Part shown: positions 34,650 to 42,082 of the stretch, piece after piece
How positions within the stretch are numbered: position 1 is the stretch's first letter
Layout of the letters: the number at the start of each line of letters is the position of its first letter
DNA from: Rhodobacterales bacterium
Lineage (GTDB): Bacteria > Pseudomonadota > Alphaproteobacteria > Rhizobiales > Stappiaceae
Length of the DNA stretch: 44,347 bases
Assembly (NCBI GenBank): GCA_008107755.1
Contig: VIRH01000069.1
Coordinates: forward strand, 1-44,347
Direction of reading: 5' to 3'
Position numbers and translations under genes: made by a program
The notes under the pieces: model-generated
Databases searched by the model: none
The model's input: only the letters and a program-made list of their open reading frames with translations
What the model was told of the DNA's origin: nothing

Positions 34650-35420
34650 ATGACCACGAAAGTTCTGCTCGTCGGCGAAAGCTGGTTCAGCTCAGCCACC
34701 CACTACAAGGGGTTCGACCAGTTCGGAAGCGTAACCTTTCACCTCGGCGCCGAGCCGCTGGTGAAGGCGCTTGAGGGCAGCGAATTCGAGCTGACCTACA
34801 TGACCGCTCATGACGCGGTCGAGAAGTTCCCGTTCGAGATGGAAGGCCTCGACGCCTATGATGCGATCATCCTGTCCGACATCGGCGCCAACTCCATTCT
34901 GCTGCCGCCGGAAGTCTGGCTGCACTCGCGCACCGTTCCAAACCGGCTGAAACTGCTGAAGGCCTGGGTGGAAAAGGGCGGCGCGCTGATGATGATCGGC
35001 GGCTACTTCTCCTTCCAGGGCATCGACGGCAAGGCGCGCTGGCGCCGCACTCCGGTCGAGGACGTCCTGCCCGTCACCTGCCTGCCCTGGGACGACCGCG
35101 TCGAGATCCCGGAAGGCACCGGCGCCGACATCCTGCTGCCGGATCACCCGGCCGTTGCAGGTCTTGACGGCGAGTGGCCGCTGCTGCTCGGCATCAACGA
35201 AGTGGAAGTGCGTGACCGCGAGGACGTTGAAGTCGTCGCCCGCCTGCCGGAAGACCAGGGTGGTTTTCCGCTTCTCGTGACCGGCACATTCGGCAAGGGC
35301 CGCACTGCGGCCTGGACCTCCGACGTCGGTCCCCACTGGCTGTCGCCTGCCTTCTGCGAATGGGAAGGTTACGGCAAGCTCTGGAAAAACCTGCTCGGCT
35401 GGATGACGGAAGCAAGATAA
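34650..35420 (+). CDS. class I glutamine amidotransferase-like protein (PF07090 type)
   Basis: 256-residue flavodoxin-like/GATase-1 fold protein with VLLVGESWF at the N-terminus, AIILSDIGANS, and a nucleophile-elbow region reading MMIGGYFSFQG. The Cys expected at a GATase elbow is absent, so it is unlikely to hydrolyse glutamine; a sugar-binding or hydrolytic role is possible. Proteins of this family often lie beside COG1735 hydrolases, as here (30 bases downstream). Function unknown. Confidence 0.75.
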   Translation: MTTKVLLVGESWFSSATHYKGFDQFGSVTFHLGAEPLVKALEGSEFELTYMTAHDAVEKFPFEMEGLDAYDAIILSDIGANSILLPPEVWLHSRTVPNRLKLLKAWVEKGGALMMIGGYFSFQGIDGKARWRRTPVEDVLPVTCLPWDDRVEIPEGTGADILLPDHPAVAGLDGEWPLLLGINEVEVRDREDVEVVARLPEDQGGFPLLVTGTFGKGRTAAWTSDVGPHWLSPAFCEWEGYGKLWKNLLGWMTEAR

Positions 35421-35425
35421 CGCCT

Positions 35426-35448
35426 CGGGGCGGCCCGGTGTCGCCCCG
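35426..35448 (+). terminator. terminator-like hairpin after GATase-like gene
   Basis: CGGGGCG (35426-35432) pairs with CGCCCCG (35442-35448), and flanking TAACG/CGTTA can lengthen the stem. It lies immediately after the stop and is followed by TTACCTCTTT. It probably ends the LacI-ABC-hydrolase transcript. Confidence 0.6.
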
Positions 35449-35609
35449 CGTTACCTCTTTCCGGCCAGGTGCAGTGGAGCTGCGGAATTGGCAAGCCAGA
35501 TGTCTCGGCGGTTACGCAGCCTGTCCCGCAAGACCGCACGGCTCACCGATCCCGGTCCTCACCGCACCTGGTCGGGAACACGATAAAACGGAAGGATCGT
35601 TGAAAGGCG

Positions 35610-36506
35610 TCAGGCGCTCAGGATGTCGGCGAGTTCGTCACGTGTCGGAAAGGCGGAGCGGGTTCCGCGCCGGCTGACAGTGATCGCAGAGGCGGCCGAG
35701 GCATGCCGCAAGGCGCGTTCATCGAGCTGGACACCACGAAGCGCGGCGGATGCGATCGCGACAGCCATGAAGGTGTCTCCCGCCCCCGTCGTGTCGATGA
35801 CGTCAGCCGGACTTGCGGGCACGACGACAGTGCCTGTTTCGCCCGCAAGCAACGCGCCGTCTCCGCCGGAGGTGAGAACGACCTGACGGACCCCGGCCGC
35901 GAGAAGGATGTTTGCAGCCTCCCTGCCTTCGGTTCCGGTCAGGCTGGCAGCCTCGCCCTGGTTCAGGAACGCCAGATCGACCACCGGCCAGATCTGGGCG
36001 AAATAGGGCCTCAGCGGCGACGGATTGAAAGCCGTGACCAGACCCTTGTCTCGCGCCGCCTGAAGAACGCCCCGTGTGACGGGTTCCGACAGGTTGCCCT
36101 GAAGGATGGCAACGTCTCCGGACTGCGCGCCGGAAAGGCCCTCCAGGGCGTCCTCAAGCGTCAGCGTTTCGGCCGCCTCGGTGGTCGTCACGATGGCGTT
36201 CTCGCCGTCCGGCGTTGTGAAGACGATGGAGAAATCGCTCGATGTTCCGGCAAGCTGCACGAGCCGGCCCTCGACGGGTTCTTCGGCAAGTTGGCTTTGG
36301 ATCATGCCGGCGCGGAAATCGTCACCGACGGCGGTGACCAGCGTCGTCCCGACGCCGCAACGGCCGCAGACGACGGCCTGATTTGCCCCCTTGCCGCCAA
36401 GGTCGCGGCTTTCCTCCCGACCAAGGAGGGATGCCCCGGCTTCCGGAAGGGAAGAAACAGAAATGGTTTCGTCGACAGCGACGTTTCCGATCACGTAAAC
36501 ACGCAT
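35610..36506 (-). CDS. PfkB-family (ribokinase-like) carbohydrate kinase
   Basis: 298 residues with the PfkB signatures GGKGANQA (37-44) and DTTGAGDTF (238-246, catalytic base D244), and an N-terminal GNVAVDE sugar-binding strand. It phosphorylates a sugar or nucleoside with ATP. The gene lies on the minus strand inside an otherwise plus-strand cluster and starts only 27 bases from the divergent BtpA-like gene. With ABC uptake nearby, phosphorylation of the imported compound or of a released sugar is likely. Substrate unknown. Confidence 0.88.
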   Translation of the reverse strand: MRVYVIGNVAVDETISVSSLPEAGASLLGREESRDLGGKGANQAVVCGRCGVGTTLVTAVGDDFRAGMIQSQLAEEPVEGRLVQLAGTSSDFSIVFTTPDGENAIVTTTEAAETLTLEDALEGLSGAQSGDVAILQGNLSEPVTRGVLQAARDKGLVTAFNPSPLRPYFAQIWPVVDLAFLNQGEAASLTGTEGREAANILLAAGVRQVVLTSGGDGALLAGETGTVVVPASPADVIDTTGAGDTFMAVAIASAALRGVQLDERALRHASAASAITVSRRGTRSAFPTRDELADILSA

Positions 36507-36533
36507 GGCAGCTTTCGCTCAGAAGGAAAGAAA

Positions 36534-37376
36534 ATGCAGACCGTATCAAACAAGGCTACCAGCGCCATAAGCGAAATCTTCGGCAGAGACAAGGCACTGA
36601 TCGGAATGATCCATTGCCCGGCCTTTCCCGGAGCGCCCCGCTATCGCGGCGAAACGATGGACAGCATCTACGACGCCTGCATGCGCGATGCCGAGCGCCT
36701 TGTCGAAGGTGGCCTGCATGGATTGATCGTCGAGAACCATGGCGACGTTCCCTTCTCCAAGCCCGAGGATATCGGCCATGAAACCGCGGCTTTCCTGTCG
36801 GTGGTCACCGACCGCGTCGCCCGTGCCACCGGCGTGCCGCTCGGCATCAACGTCCTGGCCAACGCACCGATCCCGGCCTTTGCCGTTGCCGCAGCCGGCG
36901 GGGCCAGCTTCATCCGGGTCAACCAGTGGGCCAACGCCTATGTTGCCAACGAGGGCTTCATGGAAGGCCGGGCGGCGGAAGCCATGCGCTATCGCTCGCT
37001 GCTGAGGGCCGAACACATCAAGGTCTTCGCCGACAGCCATGTCAAGCATGGGGCCCATGCCATCACGGCGGATCGCACCATCGGCGAACTGACGCGCGAT
37101 CTTGCCTTCTTCGATGCGGATGCGGTCATCGCCACCGGCCAGCGCACCGGCAATTCGGCAACCCTTGAGGAGATCGACGAGATCGGTGCCGCGACCCACC
37201 TGCCCGTGCTTGTCGGTTCCGGCGTCACGCCGGACAACATCGCCGCGATCCTGGGCCGCACCAGCGGCGTCATCGTTGCCTCCACGCTCAAGGAAGGTGG
37301 TGTCTGGTGGAACCCGGTCGATCCGGAAAGGGTGGCAACCTTCATGAAGGCCGCCGCGCCGGCGCTGGAGGCGTGA
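36534..37376 (+). CDS. BtpA/SgcQ-family TIM-barrel protein
   Basis: 280 residues. The family's opening GMIHCPAFPGAPRY (24-37), the VENHGDVPF motif, GASFIRVNQW, KVFADSHVKHGAH and the C-terminal VLVGSGVTPDNIAAIL phosphate-binding-like loop identify BtpA/SgcQ. BtpA was named for photosystem I stability in cyanobacteria, and SgcQ sits in an E. coli sugar operon; the chemistry is not established. The GSGVT loop suggests a phosphorylated substrate, which would fit the adjacent kinase. AAGGA is six to seven bases before this ATG; the frame upstream is antisense to the kinase gene. Confidence 0.87.
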   Translation: MQTVSNKATSAISEIFGRDKALIGMIHCPAFPGAPRYRGETMDSIYDACMRDAERLVEGGLHGLIVENHGDVPFSKPEDIGHETAAFLSVVTDRVARATGVPLGINVLANAPIPAFAVAAAGGASFIRVNQWANAYVANEGFMEGRAAEAMRYRSLLRAEHIKVFADSHVKHGAHAITADRTIGELTRDLAFFDADAVIATGQRTGNSATLEEIDEIGAATHLPVLVGSGVTPDNIAAILGRTSGVIVASTLKEGGVWWNPVDPERVATFMKAAAPALEA

Positions 37377-37380
37377 GTCG

Positions 37381-38025
37381 ATGAGCGAGACCCTGTCCGA
37401 ACAGATCCTGCGCGAGAACGCGGCCGTTTTCGAGGAGATGGTGACCCAACGTTTCGTCGAGGACATCAAGGCCGACCGCCTGGCACCGGATGTGTTCGAC
37501 CGTTACCTCGTCTTCGAGGGCGCCTTTGTCGATACGGCGATATCGGTCTTTGCCTATGCCACGGCCAAGGCGACCGATATCGAACACAAGCGAAAGCTCA
37601 TCGGCGTTCAGGATGCGCTTGCCAACCGGCAGATTTCCTATTTCGAAACGACACTGACGGAACGCGGCATAGATCCTGGGCTCTACGACACGCGCCGTCG
37701 CGACGTCGCGGCGTTTCGCGACGGCATGCTGGCGATCGCCAAGGCGGGCGAATACCTGGACATCATCGCCGCCATGTTCGCTGCCGAGTGGATGTACTGG
37801 ACCTGGTCGAAGGCCGCCGGCGCCGGCCCCATCTCCGATCCGCTTCTGAAGGATTGGGTCGACATGCACACGGCCCCGGATTTCGAGGCCGGAGCGAAAT
37901 GGATGAAAGACGTTCTCGATGAAGCGGGAGCTTGTCTCGAGCCGTCTGAACGCCGCCACCTGAGCGCGATCTTCGGCCGCGTTCAACGCCTGGAAATCGA
38001 CTTCCACGAAGCGGCCTACGGCTGA
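37381..38025 (+). CDS. TenA-like protein lacking the thiaminase cysteine
   Basis: 214-residue helical protein of the TenA/haem-oxygenase-like fold. The family's YLxQD segment is YLVFEGAFVD (42-51). The usual PCxWxY reads AAEWMY (134-139), so the nucleophile Cys135 of Bacillus TenA is Ala here, and the sole Cys (185) is elsewhere. The C-terminal LEIDFHEAAY retains the conserved Glu. It is therefore not a standard thiaminase II. Start four bases after the BtpA-like stop, so the two are co-expressed. Confidence 0.78.
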   Translation: MSETLSEQILRENAAVFEEMVTQRFVEDIKADRLAPDVFDRYLVFEGAFVDTAISVFAYATAKATDIEHKRKLIGVQDALANRQISYFETTLTERGIDPGLYDTRRRDVAAFRDGMLAIAKAGEYLDIIAAMFAAEWMYWTWSKAAGAGPISDPLLKDWVDMHTAPDFEAGAKWMKDVLDEAGACLEPSERRHLSAIFGRVQRLEIDFHEAAYG

Positions 38026-38032
38026 TCCGCAC

Positions 38033-38053
38033 GCCGGCGCACACAGCGCCGGC
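38033..38053 (+). terminator. hairpin after TenA-like gene
   Basis: GCCGGCGC-acaca-GCGCCGGC, eight-base perfect arms, seven bases after the stop. A second stem, CCCGGCTCG/CGAGCCGGG (38058-38066, 38077-38085), overlaps the end of the convergent phosphatase gene. T-runs are weak, so the call is by position and stem strength. Confidence 0.5.
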
Positions 38054-38071
38054 TCTCCCCGGCTCGTACCT

Positions 38072-40051
38072 TCAGTCGAGCCGGGCTTCCCGCTCCCGCC
38101 GTTCGAACGGCACCACCGGGCCATCGGCGGTGATCTGGCAGATGGACTTCGGCGCGCCGGTCTCGTCCAGCTCGACAAGGCCGATGCCGGAGGCATTCAG
38201 GATGCGCTGTCCGTGAGGCGTGCCGACAGGCTTGCGCGGGATCACCCGCATGCCGCGACGCTTGGTGAACCAGTTGAGCGGAGACCGGGGTGAAAATGCC
38301 CAGCGGTTTCCATGGTCCAGCACCTTGATGAGCTTCTCCGGCCAGGTGTTCTTGATCCCGCTGCTGCAGATTTGCCAGATCTCCGGACCGCCCTCCGTGC
38401 TGCCATCGAGACCCGGATGACGTCCCCGCAGCTCGACGTCATAAACAAAGGAATAGTGCACATCCCCGGACAGGATCACGAAGTGCCGGGGCGTGTTCCT
38501 GTGCCGGAAGACGTTCAGGATCGCCTCGGCCGTTCCCGGATGAGCCATCCAGTATTCGGCATCGACCATCAGCGGCTTGCCGATCAGCGTGAAGAACCGC
38601 TGCACGGTCTCGATGAGTTTCACGCCGAAGATCGGAGCCGCAGATACCAGCAGGACGGCGTCCTTGCCTGTCAGGTGGCCCTGCAGATCGGTGGCGGCCT
38701 CCCAGTCCAGAAGACCGGAAGGATAATGCGAATTACGTTCCGACCGCCAGCGCCGGGTGCGCGTGTCGAGAACGATCAGGGGCGGCTCGGTCTGCCACTG
38801 GAAATCCCAGCATTCAAAACCCAGAAACGCCTCGATCGCCTCATCATGGCGATCTGATCCCGGTGCCTCGAAAGCAGCCCTCAGCGGAGCTTCCAGATGC
38901 TCGCGAAAGACCTCGGGCCGGTTGCCCCATCCCTGATTGATGCCATAGGCAAGCAGGGCATTGCCGATCACGCGCCGGGCAAGCGGATGCCCATACGCCG
39001 ACTGTTCCCATGCCAGCGAAAGGTTCCAGTCATCCGTGACATCATGATCGTCAAAGATCATCGCCACCGGCAGATGAGCCAGAACGCGGCGGCAGGCGGG
39101 CAGATCCTCCACGAACGCCGCGAGGACCTCCTTTTCCTTGCGATACATCTCAAGGTCGTCGTCCGAAAGTCCCGCCGGCGGTTCGAAGGTGGGCATATCC
39201 GTCCACGTGGCCGGGGACCACACCAGCAGATATATGGCCAACATTTCCGCGAGCGTTATCAGATGGTTGCGCGCGTGCTGCGAGGTAAACACCGGCTTGC
39301 TGGTGCCGCCGAAGAGCACGTCGAAGACGGTCGCGTTCTGGTCGATCCTCGGAAGAAGGTCGTCGCGACGATAGAGATAACCGCCCTCGTCGTTGAGCGC
39401 GCGGCCCGTGTCGGGTTGCCCTTCATCAAGCCCGTTGAGGCGTTCATCGGGAAGTCCCAGCCTTTCGGTGAGGTGGGAAATCGCCTGCAGCATCGGCCCG
39501 GCAACATCATCGACATAGACCTGATCGCCGCTCAGCATGAGAAGCGACGGCCAGGTTTTGCCCTCTTCGTCCTTGAGGCATCCGGCGAGATGCGCATCCG
39601 CTGCTGCCATGCCGTCACGAGCCGAGGCGTGAGGCTTGCGGCAGGAGCCGTGGAGGAGCGACGTGATCCGGTTGATCACCTGGAAAGCGGGCAAGTCGTG
39701 TCCTGGATAACAGATATCCGGCGCCCAGACTGACTGGTCCTGCCACCCGGCTGCCGGGTCGTCTTCCAGTTCGAGGCTGATCCTGTAGGAGACCCAGCGA
39801 TCCGTCGGTAGCGGATCATCCAGCACAAGATCGATCAGGAGATAGTGGAGCCTTTCGCCCGCCGTGACGAGGCCAATCGTCTCTGACCCGGGCTCCAGAA
39901 GATGCGTGCTTGGCTCCCCTCCGTCGGGAAACAGCTCCAGTTGCACACGCGCCGGCGCGCGCACAGCCAGCCAGACCGTCAGGCGCTCTGTCGAGATCCG
40001 CCGAAGGATCGGACCAGCCAGAACAGGTGGAAGCTCGGCCTTACGCTGCAT
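38072..40051 (-). CDS. PhoD-like alkaline phosphatase/phosphodiesterase
   Basis: 659 residues. An N-terminal beta-rich domain (about 1-125) is followed by a PhoD-type metallophosphatase domain with SGDQVYVDD, MIFDDHDVTDDWN and LSGDVHYSF metal-binding motifs in order. Classical PhoD is Tat-exported; this protein starts MQRKAELPPVLAG with no signal peptide, so it is probably cytoplasmic. It may act on phosphodiesters or on a substrate unrelated to phosphate supply. No Pho box was recognised in the 40052-40274 gap. Confidence 0.85.
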   Translation of the reverse strand: MQRKAELPPVLAGPILRRISTERLTVWLAVRAPARVQLELFPDGGEPSTHLLEPGSETIGLVTAGERLHYLLIDLVLDDPLPTDRWVSYRISLELEDDPAAGWQDQSVWAPDICYPGHDLPAFQVINRITSLLHGSCRKPHASARDGMAAADAHLAGCLKDEEGKTWPSLLMLSGDQVYVDDVAGPMLQAISHLTERLGLPDERLNGLDEGQPDTGRALNDEGGYLYRRDDLLPRIDQNATVFDVLFGGTSKPVFTSQHARNHLITLAEMLAIYLLVWSPATWTDMPTFEPPAGLSDDDLEMYRKEKEVLAAFVEDLPACRRVLAHLPVAMIFDDHDVTDDWNLSLAWEQSAYGHPLARRVIGNALLAYGINQGWGNRPEVFREHLEAPLRAAFEAPGSDRHDEAIEAFLGFECWDFQWQTEPPLIVLDTRTRRWRSERNSHYPSGLLDWEAATDLQGHLTGKDAVLLVSAAPIFGVKLIETVQRFFTLIGKPLMVDAEYWMAHPGTAEAILNVFRHRNTPRHFVILSGDVHYSFVYDVELRGRHPGLDGSTEGGPEIWQICSSGIKNTWPEKLIKVLDHGNRWAFSPRSPLNWFTKRRGMRVIPRKPVGTPHGQRILNASGIGLVELDETGAPKSICQITADGPVVPFERREREARLD

Positions 40052-40280
40052 TCGGAGATCCCGCCGCCGGCAACCAGCGCTCGCCTGAAATTGCCCCGAC
40101 CGTGGGTGACCCGTCGGCGGTCAAGAGGACTTTTCGTTTTGCTACCGTCATTCCGATTCCTGACTTCAAACCAGTCAGATATGGATCGCGAGCGGCTCCG
40201 ACAACCGCCGATCTGAGAAAGTTCGAGCGGTCGCGCACGAATATCCGTCTGGCCGAAGGAACTTAGGCCCGGGCCGACAC

Positions 40281-41501
40281 TCACGGCCAGCGATGATGGC
40301 CGCCCCCGAACCCGGCGCTGTGTCCGCCCCGGATGTTGCCAATCGTGGTTCCGTTCGGCTGCCGCATGAACCGGGGAAGACCAAGTTCGGCTTCTGAAAT
40401 TCCGGCCCGTCTGCAGTAGTCCCGGACGAATTGCTCCGTCGCCTCGTCTCTCATCTCACGGGTGAGCGCTTTGCCCCCGGCCGCGCGAAGAGCCTTCACC
40501 CCGACTCCGACACCTGTCACAAGAAGAACACCCTCGGCGATCTGCCCGGCGGTTTCGGCCACCCTCAAAATGGTCATGGCGGTGTTGGCACCGCCGATGG
40601 TTCGGCTCAGATACCTTCCGAGCAAAAGGGCGTTGTGTTCGACCACGCTCGCCGCGACAAGCAGATGAACCTGTGCCTTGACGACGTCGCCGTCCTCGTT
40701 GGCATTCCACGCCTTCATGCGCAGCGCATGGGCGCGTTTCCAGATCGAAAAGGAAGGAAACTCCGCACCGCCAAGGAGATCGACCGTTCCGGTGACCCCG
40801 GCACCCGCTTCGTGGCGGTGCCGCATCAGGTTCATGTGATGTTGCCAGCCGTTTTCATATTGCAGATCGAAACGCGCGAACATTCGCTTCAGCTTCGTCT
40901 GGACATGGCCCGTCAGGACCGAACGGTAATATCCGGCCCCGAGCAGCGTGGTTCCGAACAACTCCTCCCGGTCGATGATCGCATCCGTCGTCTCGATCGG
41001 ATCTCCGTGGCGGCCGAGCGAGAACCAGAATTCCCATTTCGTCGGGTCGCGGCCCACCGCCTCATAAGGCTGGCGCAAACGCAGCCAGATGCCTTGAGCG
41101 TTCAGGATGTCCCTGACCTTCTTCAGGTAGTCCGCCTCATCAGGATTGTTGGTGCGCGGCTTCAGCGAGTCCGGTGTCAGCATGCGCGTATAGTCAACGC
41201 GGATGTTGCCGTCGTTCCGATGGACGACCAGCCGCTTGTCCAGGATCCTGCGGGCTTTCCGTTCCTTGATGCGGTCTCGAAGCACCAGACCACCCGAGCG
41301 GGACATCACCGCAGCCCGCATGGCCTTCCTGTAGGCGTCCTCATACATCGGATTGAGAACCGCCGCGTCCAGCACCTTCTGGATCTCAGCGATCTGCGCC
41401 TTCGACAGCAGGCGCGCAAGGTGCGGCACCAGAGCGACAAGCTCTTCTGCTTCCGGCGCACCCAGTCCCTTTGCTTTCAGTCTCTTGTCAGATCTTGCCA
41501 T
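40281..41501 (-). CDS. hypothetical protein, 406 residues
   Basis: Not recognised. A basic N-terminus is followed by a Leu/Ala-rich helical section (EELVALVPHLARLLSKAQ), a central alpha/beta part rich in aromatic and His residues (EFWFSLGRHGDP, YENGWQHHMNLMRHRHE), a hydrophobic glycine-rich stretch (AEGVLLVTGVGVGVKAL, about 335-351), and a Gly/His tail ending GFGGGHHRWP. The hydrophobic linker followed by a short C-terminal part recalls secreted toxin-like proteins, but no toxin motif or secretion signal is seen. The start is uncertain: ATG 41501 has GGAAAG almost touching it; ATG 41531 is 10 codons longer. Confidence 0.6.
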   Translation of the reverse strand: MARSDKRLKAKGLGAPEAEELVALVPHLARLLSKAQIAEIQKVLDAAVLNPMYEDAYRKAMRAAVMSRSGGLVLRDRIKERKARRILDKRLVVHRNDGNIRVDYTRMLTPDSLKPRTNNPDEADYLKKVRDILNAQGIWLRLRQPYEAVGRDPTKWEFWFSLGRHGDPIETTDAIIDREELFGTTLLGAGYYRSVLTGHVQTKLKRMFARFDLQYENGWQHHMNLMRHRHEAGAGVTGTVDLLGGAEFPSFSIWKRAHALRMKAWNANEDGDVVKAQVHLLVAASVVEHNALLLGRYLSRTIGGANTAMTILRVAETAGQIAEGVLLVTGVGVGVKALRAAGGKALTREMRDEATEQFVRDYCRRAGISEAELGLPRFMRQPNGTTIGNIRGGHSAGFGGGHHRWP

Positions 41502-41603
41502 CTTTCCATCGTCCCGAGCCCGGCGAAGATCCATTCGGTCTTTATCGCAAGGGCCATCTCCTGTTTTCGAGACGCGACCATAGATAACTTTCCGCTGCGG
41601 CAC

Positions 41604-42026
41604 TTGTGCCAGCTGTCACAGCAACCGTCTGGTGTGGCGAAGGTGAAACCGTCATGTGAATCAGGGAACATGCTCCAGCAGGTGAGGCAAACCTGCTTCC
41701 TGCGGGCGAGACGTCCAGGAGACGGCGACTGCCACCACTGGCGAGGCCATGGACGTCTCCGTGATTGCCGACATGCGACGATTGACCAAACACGGCGAAA
41801 CGTCACCTTCGGACACAAGCTCTTTTGCCGGATAAGTACTATGTCAGCAGACCGGACTCCCGGCGCAAGATCTTCAGTGCTCGCGCCACCAGGGCCTGCG
41901 TCGTTGCTTGCCTGCGCGGACTTCGATGTGAACCCACTCAATCGACAGCTAGCATGTTCTTCGGGAGAGTTCTCGCGGGCGGCAGCGATCCGCACTCCGC
42001 TCGGCCGTCGTGTTTTGGATAAAAGA
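41604..42026. other. intergenic region without supported gene
   Basis: Over 400 bases between the hypothetical gene and the chemoreceptor terminator. Open frames on both strands have low-complexity, Arg/Ser/Cys-rich translations without ribosome sites and are judged spurious. Its base composition is slightly less GC-rich than the genes around it. Nothing recognisable was found. Confidence 0.4.
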
Positions 42027-42027
42027 A

Positions 42028-42054
42028 AACCCGCCAAGGCAGCCTTGGCGGGTT
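42028..42054 (-). terminator. Rho-independent terminator of chemoreceptor gene
   Basis: AACCCGCCAAGGC (42028-42040) and its exact complement (42042-42054) form a 12-13 bp stem, 28 bases beyond the stop. On the minus strand it runs into TTTTCTTTTA, a classical intrinsic terminator. Confidence 0.88.
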
Positions 42055-42082
42055 CTTGTCTTCTAGCAGTTTATCTGGCGTG

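Noticed and set aside
41477..42037. 186-residue minus-strand frame between hypothetical gene and chemoreceptor
   Set aside because: Cys/Arg/Ser-rich translation, crosses the chemoreceptor terminator, overlaps the better-supported hypothetical gene, no ribosome site.
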